Assembly (NCBI GenBank): GCA_947502145.1
Contig: CANMYO010000001.1
Coordinates: forward strand, 744,001 to 808,000
From: an uncultured Paracoccaceae bacterium
Lineage (GTDB): Bacteria > Pseudomonadota > Alphaproteobacteria > Rhodobacterales > Rhodobacteraceae
Length of the DNA stretch: 64,000 nt
Direction: 5' to 3'
The notes beneath the pieces are model-generated. The model searched no databases. It saw nothing but the letters and a program-made list of their open reading frames with translations, and was not told where the DNA came from. How positions within the stretch are numbered: position 1 is the stretch's first letter; every line of letters starts with the position of its first letter. Of the stretch, positions 19,104 to 29,354 are shown piece by piece. The position numbers and the translations under genes were made by a program.

Positions 19104-20794
19104 GGGCGCGCCATGGCTGAGTAAGGCCAGAACTCATCTGAAGTTGCCAGTTCTTCGGGGTACGGCGCATTTCCAAACATGCAAATCCGCACCCAGCGGT
19201 CTGATCTGGGGTCGAAGTGCGTGGCGCCGAAGAATGACAGCTTGCACCGCAACATATCGATGGGCATCAGATCCGACCCAATCGTATTGTCGCGAATTTC
19301 AGCGTAGGGTGCCTGTCCTACGATCTGAGCGCGACGTACGCTGTGACGATGCTGTGGATGCGCCAACAAGAAGGCAGCCAACGTGGCATCTTTGTCCTCG
19401 ACCTTCAGGTCATCAAAAAGCGCAGCCGCATCCCGGCCCGGTGCCAGAGGTTGCTCATATGGCTCAACTGGTTCTTCGAAACGCTCACCCAGACGTGGCT
19501 CCAGTTTCTCAGCTGAGACATACCACGCCCGCGCGCATTGCTGCTGTTGTGACCAATCGATGTCGAGTGCCCAATCATACGCGTTTTCAAGGATCGTATG
19601 CAGTTCGCCTACACGCATGGTGCCATCGATCCGAAATGCCTGGGTATTTCGGTCCGACATCTGATCTGCCAAAGGATCGACAAGGGCGCCGTATGGTTCC
19701 AATAGCAAAGATGCCAGACATTCCTGCGCATCTTCGCCCAACGTGGATTCAGCCCACTGATACAAGCGATCCCAAGGATGTGCCGTTTGCAGATCAGCCA
19801 GCGCAATGTGATCTGCCAATTTACTCAAGTCGCTGCGCAATTCTCTCAGCTTCTCGATCTGGATTGGGTGCTCGGAATGCCAGACGTCGGCGGAGATCAG
19901 TGACCGCGTCAGCAACTCACGAAAGGTTTGAACCGCCGTAGGCGCGGCATCGGGCAAGCTGCGGACAATGGCAATCGCTTGTTCACGGGCGGCAATCCAA
20001 TTGTTGAACAGCATCGGGTGGTTGATCAGAAACGGCGCCATGCCAAGCCCGGTGGAATTGCCAATGCCCAAACTGCGCCCGATGGTCGGGTCCAGTTTTA
20101 CTGAGGCTTCCCCACCTCTGAGATCAGCCACATGCTGGACCAGATCACGCACATAGGTTCGCGTCAGGAAAACGGACAGCATTTCGATCTGGAAAGGAGC
20201 GGCGCACTCTGGGCGATCCGCGATCATTTCATGATCGGCGGCACCCAGTTTACCCGATCCATATACGGCAGTCGTTCGCATCAGATAGCCAACTTTTTCA
20301 ACCTCTTGCCGATCAGGTTGCACCCCCGCCGCAAGAGCTGAGACGACATGGTTCCACAACCTGACTGAGCGGTTGGCGCGCGACACGGACAGTTCTTTTT
20401 CGGTCACCCGGCCTGCTTCTTGCAGGGGGATATTTTGTCGCAGTCGCTGGATGTCAGCCGCATCTGGGACACCGTCAAACAAGGTGAAGGTGCTGTCCCA
20501 GGCTTCTGCAATCACGCGGTCCGAGCGTTGTTCTGCCGGCAGGTCATGACCAAAGGCGACGAGGGAATAGGTGCGGTCCGGTGTATGCGCGCAATAAACC
20601 GCGTAACCCACCCCCTTGTCATCAAATTCAAAAACGGGTCGGGAAAAGGTCCAATTCTCATCGGTCATCCGGCGCGTCAATATGCGCATGAATGACAGGC
20701 GTGATTGATGAAATGATCCAAGGCGTGACAACCGCATGACCGTCGCAGGGTCGCGTTTGGCGATAGAGGTAGAGCGTTTCGTCTGGATCCTCAT
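19100..20794 (-). CDS. Conserved protein of unknown function (564 aa)
   Basis: Long ORF tightly embedded in the operon; RDPATVMRLSRLGSFHQSRLSFMRILTRRM near the N-terminus; no recognised enzymatic motif. Confidence 0.75.
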   Translation of the reverse strand: MRIQTKRSTSIAKRDPATVMRLSRLGSFHQSRLSFMRILTRRMTDENWTFSRPVFEFDDKGVGYAVYCAHTPDRTYSLVAFGHDLPAEQRSDRVIAEAWDSTFTLFDGVPDAADIQRLRQNIPLQEAGRVTEKELSVSRANRSVRLWNHVVSALAAGVQPDRQEVEKVGYLMRTTAVYGSGKLGAADHEMIADRPECAAPFQIEMLSVFLTRTYVRDLVQHVADLRGGEASVKLDPTIGRSLGIGNSTGLGMAPFLINHPMLFNNWIAAREQAIAIVRSLPDAAPTAVQTFRELLTRSLISADVWHSEHPIQIEKLRELRSDLSKLADHIALADLQTAHPWDRLYQWAESTLGEDAQECLASLLLEPYGALVDPLADQMSDRNTQAFRIDGTMRVGELHTILENAYDWALDIDWSQQQQCARAWYVSAEKLEPRLGERFEEPVEPYEQPLAPGRDAAALFDDLKVEDKDATLAAFLLAHPQHRHSVRRAQIVGQAPYAEIRDNTIGSDLMPIDMLRCKLSFFGATHFDPRSDRWVRICMFGNAPYPEELATSDEFWPYSAMARP

Positions 20795-20809
20795 GTCCCT
20801 GTCCCCTCC

Positions 20810-21787
20810 CTAGGTCAGTGGTGTGAAGTTTTCCGCGTAAAACCCGTGCCAGTTGTCCCCCATGATGCCCGCGACCTCCTTGTCGCTAAGCCCTGTGGCG
20901 CGCAGGCCCGCTTCGATGTTGCCAAAGTCGCGATTGTCCTTGAACCAGCTTGGCATCGGCGGAAAGCCCGGTGCGGCGGCTGAGCCTTCGCCATAGTCGA
21001 CCTCCTTGCTCCAGCGACCGACGCGCATCCATTCGACCACGCTGTCTGGCTGATCCTGACACAGGTCCGTCCCGATCCCGAGGTTTTGCGGGCCATATGT
21101 CTCGGCTGTGCGGGCGATCATCTCGCAAAAACTGTCTAGCGTGCAGTCAGATTTCCCTTTGAGGTGATGCGGATAGGTCGAAAATCCCAGCATCCCGCCA
21201 TTCTCTGTTACGGCGCGGATTACATCGTCCGTTTTATTACGCAGTGCTGGCGACCAGTCATAAGGGTTGGCGTGCGTGATCGCGATCGGTCGCTCGGATA
21301 TGTCCGCAGCCTCAATCGTTGAACGACCTGCTGAATGGCTCATATCCACGACAAGGCCGACGCGGTTCATTTCCTTGATAACCTGACGCCCCATGCGGGT
21401 GATGCCAGTATCTTCGGCCTCATAGCATCCAGTCGCCAGCAGGGACTGGTTGTTGTACGTCAATTGCATAAACCGCGCGCCGAGGCTGTGCACGATTTCA
21501 ACAAGCCCGATGTCATCCTCAATGGGGCTGGGGTTTTGAAAGCCAAAGAATATCGCGGTCTTGCCTTCGGCCTTGGCGCGGTCAACGTCGCTGGCCCATT
21601 GGCCCTTCATAATGAGGTCAGGGTATTGTTCGAACCAGCGGTTCCATTGCTCAAAGTTCAGAACCGTCTCGCGGAAATTTTCATGGTAGGCGATGGTTAC
21701 GTGCACCGCATCCACGCCACCCTCATGCATCTGGCGAAAGATCTTTTCCGACCAGTTGGCGTATTGAAGGTTATCAATGCGCATCAT
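20810..21787 (-). CDS. Membrane dipeptidase (peptidase family M19)
   Basis: 325 aa; VDMSHSAGRSTIEAADISERPIAITHANPYDW, LGIGTDLCQDQP; starts 4 bp inside the upstream aldehyde dehydrogenase gene. Confidence 0.92.
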   Translation of the reverse strand: MMRIDNLQYANWSEKIFRQMHEGGVDAVHVTIAYHENFRETVLNFEQWNRWFEQYPDLIMKGQWASDVDRAKAEGKTAIFFGFQNPSPIEDDIGLVEIVHSLGARFMQLTYNNQSLLATGCYEAEDTGITRMGRQVIKEMNRVGLVVDMSHSAGRSTIEAADISERPIAITHANPYDWSPALRNKTDDVIRAVTENGGMLGFSTYPHHLKGKSDCTLDSFCEMIARTAETYGPQNLGIGTDLCQDQPDSVVEWMRVGRWSKEVDYGEGSAAAPGFPPMPSWFKDNRDFGNIEAGLRATGLSDKEVAGIMGDNWHGFYAENFTPLT

Positions 21788-23235
21788 GACGGAATGCCGG
21801 ACGAAATATAGGCGGTTTTCACGATGGTGTAGAAGTCACGCGCTGTTTGCCCCTGTTCGCGCGGACCGTAAGAGCTGTCACCACGCCCGCCAAAGGGCAC
21901 GTGGTAATCGGTGCCGGCCGTGGGCAAGTTGACCATCACACAGCCCGATTGCGCGTTGCGTCGGAAATGGGTGGCGCGGGCAAGATTGGTCGTGACGATG
22001 CCTGCGGTCAGGCCAAAATTTGTGTCGTTCACCACATGCAGCGCCTCGTCATAGCTGGCAACGGGGATCACGCAAGCCAGCGGTGCGAACATTTCCTCGC
22101 GGTTGATACGCATGTCGTTGTTGGTGCCGACAAAGACACCGGGGGACATGTAGTAACCATTTGTCGCCATCTCCAGCCGCTGGCCACCGCAGAGCAGTTC
22201 GGCCCCCTCAGAGGCCGCCAGTTCGACATAGGCGAGGTTCTCTTTCAGTTGCTGTTCAGAAACAACTGGCCCCATCTGCGTGCCCGCTTCCAACGCATGG
22301 CCCACTTTCATGGCGTTGGCGCCGGCGACCAGCTTTTCGACGAATTGATCATGCACCGATTGATGAACAACCAACCGCGAAGAGGCGGTGCATTTCTGAC
22401 CGGATCCGCCAAATGCGCCCCCCAGTGCCAAAGAAACAGCCAGATCCAGATCAGCATCGTCCATCACGGCCAACGCGTTCTTTGATCCCATCTCCATCTG
22501 CACACGCGTCAGGTTCTGAATCGCACCGGCTGCAATCCCCTTGCCCACGGGAACGGAGCCAGTAAAGCTGATCGCGCCCACTTTCGGGCTTTCGACCAGC
22601 CGCTGACCGATAGCGCTGCCTGCGCCCATTACCAGTGAAACAAGGCCCTTGGGGACATCCTGGCGCGCGATAATCTCGACCAGTGCTACGGCAGATGCCG
22701 GGGTCAAATTCGCAGGTTTCCACACGACGGCATTGCCATAGCACAGAGCAGGCGCAATCTTCCAAGACGCAGTTGCGGTTGGAAAATTCCATGGCGAGAT
22801 CACCGCCACAACGCCGACCGCCTCGCGACGCACGTCAATCTCGATCCCGTCCCGCACAGAATCCGCAGCGTCACCCATCTGGCGCAGTGTTTCAGCGGCA
22901 TAGTATGTAAAGAACTGACCAGCGCGGTACACCTCGCCTTCACCCTCTGCCAGCGGCTTGCCCTCTTCGCGCGCCAGCAATGTTCCCAGCTCTTTTGCGC
23001 GGCTCATCATCTCGGTGCCAATGGCCATCAGCACGTTGTATTTGCGTTCGATCCCGTAGGCGGCCCATTCGATCTGCGCGCGTTGCGCCTGTTCCAGCGT
23101 TGCATCCAGTTGATCAGGGGTGGCCTGCGCGAACATCCCGATTAGATCGTCCAGATCAGATGGATTACGGTTTTCAATTTCGGATGCACCCGCCACCCAT
23201 TCTCCGGCGATATAATTCAAATTGGAATCGGGCAT
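21784..23235 (-). CDS. Aldehyde dehydrogenase family protein (2,5-dioxovalerate/ketoglutarate semialdehyde dehydrogenase-like)
   Basis: VAVISPWNFPTATASWKIAPALCYGNAVVWKPAN, SFTGSVPVGKGI, GSGQKCTASSRLVV; start refined to MPDSNLNYIAGEWVAG. Confidence 0.93.
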   Translation of the reverse strand: MPDSNLNYIAGEWVAGASEIENRNPSDLDDLIGMFAQATPDQLDATLEQAQRAQIEWAAYGIERKYNVLMAIGTEMMSRAKELGTLLAREEGKPLAEGEGEVYRAGQFFTYYAAETLRQMGDAADSVRDGIEIDVRREAVGVVAVISPWNFPTATASWKIAPALCYGNAVVWKPANLTPASAVALVEIIARQDVPKGLVSLVMGAGSAIGQRLVESPKVGAISFTGSVPVGKGIAAGAIQNLTRVQMEMGSKNALAVMDDADLDLAVSLALGGAFGGSGQKCTASSRLVVHQSVHDQFVEKLVAGANAMKVGHALEAGTQMGPVVSEQQLKENLAYVELAASEGAELLCGGQRLEMATNGYYMSPGVFVGTNNDMRINREEMFAPLACVIPVASYDEALHVVNDTNFGLTAGIVTTNLARATHFRRNAQSGCVMVNLPTAGTDYHVPFGGRGDSSYGPREQGQTARDFYTIVKTAYISSGIPS

Positions 23236-23343
23236 GACGTATCCTTTCGCGTGAGTGCCGCAGGCGCGCGCACGCAGGGGATACCCCACTTAGTTGATTT
23301 AGGCATTTTGAAAGAATTGTAGTTTACTTCAGAGTCTCTGAAG

Positions 23344-24264
23344 TTAGGGATCCGAAATCAAACTGCCATCGCGATTCATCTCGGTGATCAGCTTTAGAAA
23401 CGCCCGCGCTGCGGGCATCAAGAGATTGTTGGGTCGCGACATCAAATGCACGGTCCTGCGTGTGTGCACATCGTGCAGCGGCAGGAACGCAAACTCATCA
23501 AGGACATTAGCAACCGCCAGTCGCGGTAACACCGTTATCCCAACGCCTTGTCGGACCAATCCCAAAAGGGACGCCGTATTGGGAACCATGAGACGAGACC
23601 TGGCAAGAATGGGCGCAAAGTCCGGATCTGTAATCTGTTCACACAGGCCATTTGCAATGATCGGATGATCCCCCATCGTGCGCCATGACAGCTTATTCCA
23701 GTCTTTTGCCAAGGGATCATCTTTGCGGCAAACCAGCCCAAAGGCATCGCTGAACAACTCCGTCCGGCGCATCCCTTCGACTTCCGAAAGTGAGCCAATC
23801 CCGATATCTGCTCGTTCGCGGTCCAGTTCACGCGCGATGGTCACTGAGTCCATGTCACGCAGGTCGATCTGAACTTTTGGGTACTTCTGCGCAAACCTCA
23901 AAATTACGGGAGGTAGCACAGTCGTTGCCACCGATGGCGTCACAGCCAGCCTCAGATAGCCAAGTTCGGAACGTGATAGCCCCTCGATCACCGAAACCGT
24001 GTTTTCGAAGTGTGCCACCTCGCGGCGTGCCTCGGCCAGAATGAGGTCTCCGAGCGGCGTCAGACGGGATTTTCGGGCTGTCTCAAAAAGAGCAGAACCG
24101 ACATGCTCTTCAAACTGTTTCAGCATCATGGAAACAGCTGATGGCGTACGCCCAAGTGCGTCTGCCGCCTCAGACAGGCTGCCGTGGGTCGCAACGGTCG
24201 TAAAGCATCTGAGCATATCGATCTTGATGGCCAACTTAAGAACCTCTGAATTAGATTCAACCAA
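23344..24264 (-). CDS. LysR family transcriptional regulator
   Basis: 306 aa; KIDMLRCFTTVATHGSLSEAADALGRTPSAVSMMLKQFEEHVGSALFE. Confidence 0.94.
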   Translation of the reverse strand: MVESNSEVLKLAIKIDMLRCFTTVATHGSLSEAADALGRTPSAVSMMLKQFEEHVGSALFETARKSRLTPLGDLILAEARREVAHFENTVSVIEGLSRSELGYLRLAVTPSVATTVLPPVILRFAQKYPKVQIDLRDMDSVTIARELDRERADIGIGSLSEVEGMRRTELFSDAFGLVCRKDDPLAKDWNKLSWRTMGDHPIIANGLCEQITDPDFAPILARSRLMVPNTASLLGLVRQGVGITVLPRLAVANVLDEFAFLPLHDVHTRRTVHLMSRPNNLLMPAARAFLKLITEMNRDGSLISDP

Positions 24265-24355
24265 ATCGAGTTTGCCTTAAATCCTCTCTCATGGCCACAT
24301 GGCAATCATCTGTCCAAATCGGGCTGGTAAGACACTGGAATTGAAGGGGATTCAT

Positions 24356-24697
24356 ATGATTGAGCGTATCGACACTGGAATTCGGTCGTCCAAGATCGTG
24401 AAACACAATGGTGTGGTCTACCTGACCGGACAGGTTGCTGAGGGTGACACGGTTCAAGATCAAGTCCGCACCTGTTTGGAAAACGTTGATGCCCTCCTGA
24501 AACGAGCCGGATCGTCCCGTGAGCACATGCTGCATGTCACCATCTGGCTAGCCGATATGCAGGATTTTGATCGGTTGAACGAGATCTGGAACGCTTGGGT
24601 CCCCTCTGGGCACGCTCCGGCCCGCGCGTGCGGTGAGGCCAAGTTGGCCAGACCCGAGCTGAAGGTGGAGTTCATCGTGGTTGCAGCCTGCTCGTGA
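24356..24697 (+). CDS. RidA family protein
   Basis: [68 protein letters not shown]...[19 protein letters not shown]. Confidence 0.92.
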   Translation: MIERIDTGIRSSKIVKHNGVVYLTGQVAEGDTVQDQVRTCLENVDALLKRAGSSREHMLHVTIWLADMQDFDRLNEIWNAWVPSGHAPARACGEAKLARPELKVEFIVVAACS

Positions 24698-25018
24698 AGA
24701 ATTGGCGTACTGATGAAAGGGATGACGAAACCTTATCGTAGGGAAGTAGATCCAAGCCGCGAAAACCGTCCAGAACGATCCTGAACTTGTCTTCCGATGA
24801 TGCTGCTCGCGCGTTACCCGATTGATATATTAGACGATATTCTCGCCAGGACGATTGGTTGGATGTCTCATGCGCCACCTTCAGCAGTTTCGATGCGCAA
24901 ACTACACGCTCTTATCAAATACCGATACTTGGACCCATATGACCGAAGAAGAACGCGATATTTCCCTCTCGATCCCGACAAGACAGATCGTTGTTAAGTC
25001 GTCGGCACGGTTTACAAG

Positions 25019-26626
25019 CTAGGTGTCAAACCCGCTGTCCACCAATGCCCGCGTAATCCGTTCCCGCATCTGGTGGTCTTCAAAAGGGAAGGCCTCGAAA
25101 AAGCGCGCGGTCGTGATGTCCGGGCGCCTCATCTTTGTGTTTTCGGCCCAAAACCGTGCCTTCTCGGCCTTGCCCGCGAGATTTAGAGACATCGCGGCGA
25201 CCTGACCCATCAGGTAATGCGCACCAGGCGCCTGTGCCGAACGTTGGCCCCATTGCCCTGCGGTCTCAAAGTCTCCATCGTTGCAATACGACAGTGTCTG
25301 AACGCCCAACATCGCATAGTGGAACGGGTCCAGCGGGCTGAGCGCCATGGCAATCTCATTGCCATCACGAACCGATTGGCTTTCTCCGCGCAGCGCGCTG
25401 ATCAGCGACTTTAGGTAATGTCCCTGTGCAAAGTTGGGTGAGATCGCGACACTGCGGTCCAGCCAGCCAACCGAGGCCGCGAGTTCGTTGCTCATCCACT
25501 TTGCCCGGGCCATGCAATAGCTGCAGAACGGGTCCAGCGCATCGAGTTCCAGGCTGCGTTCCGCGTGACTGAGTGCGAGCGCCTTGTCTGCCTCGCGGTC
25601 AGTGCCATAGCCCATGAACGCATTCTGAAATGCAACAAAAGACAAACCGGCATGGGCCCGTGCGAAATTTGGATCGAGTGAGACTGCCTGGGCAAAGTGC
25701 TCTGCCGCGATGAGATTGTCGCGCCGATTGTATCGGTGAATGTGCTGCAGACCGATATGATACTGCGCCCATGCGTCGAGCTGTTCGGGTGCGCGCGCGC
25801 GGGCTGCGTCTGCCTCGCTCTTTGACACTTGCAATTCCAATGCACCGATTACCTCTTTGAGGACAAGCTCGCGAAAAGCATGCATTTCGTCCAAGCTGCC
25901 GGAGTAGCGATCAGACCAGATCACTGTGCTGTCCTTCATGCGTGCAAGCTCGACCGTCACTGACAGTCTGGACCCAGAATGCTCCAGTGTCCCTGACAGG
26001 CAATAGCGCACACCCAGAAGGTTCTGGATTGCAGTGAAGTCGGGGGTTGCTTGCCGGAACCGGAATGATGAACCGCGCGCAATAATCGAGGCGAAACGTA
26101 GCCGTGACAATTCGGAGATCAGTTCGGCGGCGATGGCGTCGCCCAAGGGATCCGCCGTACCTGGAGATTGTAGCGCGATAAGCGGCAGGACAGCTATTGA
26201 GGGTTTACCAAAATGGGGTGAGGCGTGACTGTTGATTTCGGTGGAAAGGCCGTGTGCCTGAACGAAAGCGGGGCCAGACGTTTCCAATTGCACATCCGCA
26301 ACCATCCGAAAGCCTCGCCCGTGAAGGGTGCGAATAACCTTCTGATCCCTTCCTGTGTCACCCACGGCTTGCCGGGCTTCCTTAATCGATGTTGAAATGG
26401 CGGCGTCCGAAATCGCCAGTCCGTCCCAAACCTTCAGCACGATCTCGTCTTTGGAAACGATGCGGTCGGGATTCTCCGCCAGCAGATGCAGCAAGGCGAA
26501 AACCCGAGGCGCGACTTTGACCGGCTGTCCCTGGCAGATCAATTCTCCAGACTTCAAATCGAGCGAACAACTGGCAAAAACCATCTTCATGCCCGCGACC
26601 TTACCCAGTGGCTCAGAACTTTCCAA
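25019..26626 (-). CDS. Winged-helix (OmpR/CadC-type) transcriptional regulator with TolB-like and TPR region
   Basis: N-terminal wHTH (SGELICQGQPVKVAPRVFALLHLLAENPDRIVSKDEIVLKVWDGLAISDAAISTSIKEARQAVGD), KPSIAVLPL, then TPR-like repeats. Confidence 0.9.
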   Translation of the reverse strand: MESSEPLGKVAGMKMVFASCSLDLKSGELICQGQPVKVAPRVFALLHLLAENPDRIVSKDEIVLKVWDGLAISDAAISTSIKEARQAVGDTGRDQKVIRTLHGRGFRMVADVQLETSGPAFVQAHGLSTEINSHASPHFGKPSIAVLPLIALQSPGTADPLGDAIAAELISELSRLRFASIIARGSSFRFRQATPDFTAIQNLLGVRYCLSGTLEHSGSRLSVTVELARMKDSTVIWSDRYSGSLDEMHAFRELVLKEVIGALELQVSKSEADAARARAPEQLDAWAQYHIGLQHIHRYNRRDNLIAAEHFAQAVSLDPNFARAHAGLSFVAFQNAFMGYGTDREADKALALSHAERSLELDALDPFCSYCMARAKWMSNELAASVGWLDRSVAISPNFAQGHYLKSLISALRGESQSVRDGNEIAMALSPLDPFHYAMLGVQTLSYCNDGDFETAGQWGQRSAQAPGAHYLMGQVAAMSLNLAGKAEKARFWAENTKMRRPDITTARFFEAFPFEDHQMRERITRALVDSGFDT

Positions 26627-26745
26627 GAAATGCTCAGACTTGCCTCAAGCTTGGGGCGGGAGATTTCTGCAATTTCCTTTCATCGCAATCACCCGGGCCT
26701 ATCGCGCACAGACGCAAACAGGACCGGAACTATCGAAGAAGGGAA

Positions 26746-27384
26746 ATGAAGATGACACTTTCAATTTTGGGATTGGGGTTCGGACGCACCGGCACCGAAT
26801 CCCTGAAGAAGGCGCTTGAAATCCTGGGCTGTGGACCCTGTTATCACATGTTCGAGGTTCTGCCGCGTCAGGATCGCGTCGATGAGTGGGTCTCGCTGGT
26901 GCAGGGCAAATCACCCGACTGGGACAAGACGTTCGAGGGCTACCATGCAACCGTCGACTGGCCGGGCGCCTATTTCTGGCGCGAACTTTCGGCACATTAC
27001 AGCGATGCAAAGTTCATCCTGACCACGCGGGATCCCGAGCACTGGTACGAGAGTATGGCAAAAACGATCCTGCCTCTGCTGAAAGCTTCCTCCAGCGATC
27101 CGAACTCGCTCGCAAATCAGATGTTTATTACGCGAACTTTCGGTGGCAAGATCGACGACCGGGATCACGTGATCGACGTTTTCAAGCGGCACAACGCGGC
27201 GGTGAAAGCGGCAATTCCGGCCAGTCAGCTTCTGGAGCTTGAGGTCGGGGCAGGCTGGGAGCCACTCTGCGACTTCCTTGGCCTGGACGTGCCCGATGTG
27301 CCCTATCCCTGGGGAAACAGCACCGACGATTTTGACGGCAACATCGACCGCGCCACGGCCAAGCGCGAAGGCGTAGTGGCCTGA
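26746..27384 (+). CDS. Sulfotransferase family protein
   Basis: MKMTLSILGLGFGRTGTESLKKALEILGCGPCYHMFEV...KFILTTRDPEHWYESM; start refined to 26746. Confidence 0.88.
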   Translation: MKMTLSILGLGFGRTGTESLKKALEILGCGPCYHMFEVLPRQDRVDEWVSLVQGKSPDWDKTFEGYHATVDWPGAYFWRELSAHYSDAKFILTTRDPEHWYESMAKTILPLLKASSSDPNSLANQMFITRTFGGKIDDRDHVIDVFKRHNAAVKAAIPASQLLELEVGAGWEPLCDFLGLDVPDVPYPWGNSTDDFDGNIDRATAKREGVVA

Positions 27385-27498
27385 CCTTTCTCAGATCAAC
27401 TTCTGTAGGGCGGCAACGCGCAGCGCTTAATTTTTCGGATCCGATTAAGGGTCCGGCTCAACCCGGTCGTCAACGGCCACACTGAATGGAGAAAAGAC

Positions 27499-28065
27499 AT
27501 GAAAACCGCAACATTGACAAAAGCCGCCGACAATGGCGTTAACGTCGAAGCCCTGTTGGGCGCTCGCGAGGCGCTGAAACAGGCACCTCCTGCTGCCCAG
27601 TTCACCTGGCGCGCGAACTGCCAATGGTTTGAGGGCGCACACAGCCGTTCGACGATCAATGGTTATTTCGGGCTCGGCGAAGAGCAAACTCGCGAAACCG
27701 GCTTTGATATCGAAAGCGACCACCCGGCGCTTTTCGCCGCAACAGACAATGCCGCGACGCCCCTTGAAATCGTCCTGGCTGCGCTCGCAAGTTGCCTTAC
27801 AGGCGGCGTCGCCTCGATCGCGCAGCATCGTGGCGTGCAATTGAACTCGGTTCATGTCGCGGTCGAAGGGGACATGGACATGTCTGGCGTCCTTGGCATC
27901 GATCCCGATGTCCGCAATGGCTTCAGTGCCATTCGCGTCAAATTCCACATTGATGCGGACGCCTCTGCGACCGAGATCGCGGGCATCGTCGCGCAATCTC
28001 AGAAGCGCTCGGCGGTTTACGACATCATCACCAACCCCGGCAACGTCCGCACGACGATTGCCTGA
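27499..28065 (+). CDS. OsmC family protein
   Basis: 188 aa; TPLEIVLAALASCLTGGVASIAQHRGVQL...GIVAQSQKRSAVYDIIT. Confidence 0.88.
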   Translation: MKTATLTKAADNGVNVEALLGAREALKQAPPAAQFTWRANCQWFEGAHSRSTINGYFGLGEEQTRETGFDIESDHPALFAATDNAATPLEIVLAALASCLTGGVASIAQHRGVQLNSVHVAVEGDMDMSGVLGIDPDVRNGFSAIRVKFHIDADASATEIAGIVAQSQKRSAVYDIITNPGNVRTTIA

Positions 28066-28121
28066 ATGCCAAAGCTGCGGTGCCGGGCGACCGGCACCGC
28101 CTTGTCAAAGGAGCATGAACA

Positions 28122-29354
28122 ATGAGACGCACAACCGCCGTTATCATAGGCGCCGGACAATCCGGCCTCGCCATGAGTTTCGAATTGATGCAACGCGGCA
28201 TCGATCACATCGTCCTTGAGCGCGGCGAGGTTGCCAATTCCTGGCGATACGAGCGCTGGGACAGCCTCAAACTGCTTACCCCCAATCGGATGAATACCGT
28301 GCCGGGAATACCTTACGACGGACCCGACCCCGATGGCTTCATGAGTGTGTCGGGGTTGGTGGCGCGTTTCGACACCTGCCTGGCGCGCACATCCTTTCCT
28401 GTAAAGACCGGAACCACTGTACTCTCTGTTGTTCGATTGGACCGGGGCTACCGCATCCAGACCGATCAGGGAGCGCTGGAGGCCGAGGCTGTCGTGATGG
28501 CCACAGGGGCCTGCAATCACCCGAAAGTTCCCACTTTTGCTCAAACTGCCCCAGGCGACATCGTTCAGACTTCGCCCCTGCGCTACAAGCGGCCCTCAGA
28601 CCTGCCGGAGGGCAAATCATTGGTCGTGGGTGCATCTGCTTCCGGATTGCAACTGGCGCGCGAACTTCAGCTCTCCGGGCGTCAGGTCACTTTGGCCGTC
28701 GGAAATCACACCCGCATGCCACGTCGCTATCGAGGCCGCGATATTCTCGAATGGATGGGGCGCATCGGCGTGACCAGCACACTCTATTCGGACGTGCCCG
28801 ATCTCGACCGGGTCCGGCGCCTGCCGTCTCCAACGTTGACCGCCGATGAAACATTGGACATCAACACGCTTCAGACCCTAGGGGTAGAAGTTGTCGGTCG
28901 TTGCGTTGGTCTGGAGGGCGGTGAGGCGCATTTCGCAGGCAGTCTGGCGAATACCTGCGCCTTGGCGGACCTGAAGATGGACCGCTTGCTTGATACCATC
29001 GATGCCTTCACGACCCAAAAGGAATTTGGCGACAGTCCCTCAATTGACGCGCGCCCAGCGCCGACGCAACTTCCCGATGATCCGCGGCTGCGCATCGATC
29101 TGGCTCGGGAGGGATACACCTCGATCCTTTGGGCGACTGGGTTTGCGCCGGACTTCTCCTGGCTTCGGGCGCCGCATTTCGACACCAAAGGTCGGCTCAT
29201 GCACGATGGCGGCATCGTGGCCAAAGGCTTATACGTAATGGGTTTGCCCTACCTCCGCTATCGGCGCTCAACCCTGCTATACGGCGCGAACGACGACGCG
29301 AATGTCCTTGCAAACCATATGCAGCTTGGATTCAAGAGCGTTTGTGCTGCCTAG
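28122..29354 (+). CDS. FAD-dependent oxidoreductase / flavin monooxygenase-like protein
   Basis: GAGQSGLAMSFELMQRGIDHIVLERGEVANSWRYERWDSLKLLTPN and second dinucleotide site VVGASASGLQLARELQLSGRQVTLAVG. Confidence 0.92.
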   Translation: MRRTTAVIIGAGQSGLAMSFELMQRGIDHIVLERGEVANSWRYERWDSLKLLTPNRMNTVPGIPYDGPDPDGFMSVSGLVARFDTCLARTSFPVKTGTTVLSVVRLDRGYRIQTDQGALEAEAVVMATGACNHPKVPTFAQTAPGDIVQTSPLRYKRPSDLPEGKSLVVGASASGLQLARELQLSGRQVTLAVGNHTRMPRRYRGRDILEWMGRIGVTSTLYSDVPDLDRVRRLPSPTLTADETLDINTLQTLGVEVVGRCVGLEGGEAHFAGSLANTCALADLKMDRLLDTIDAFTTQKEFGDSPSIDARPAPTQLPDDPRLRIDLAREGYTSILWATGFAPDFSWLRAPHFDTKGRLMHDGGIVAKGLYVMGLPYLRYRRSTLLYGANDDANVLANHMQLGFKSVCAA

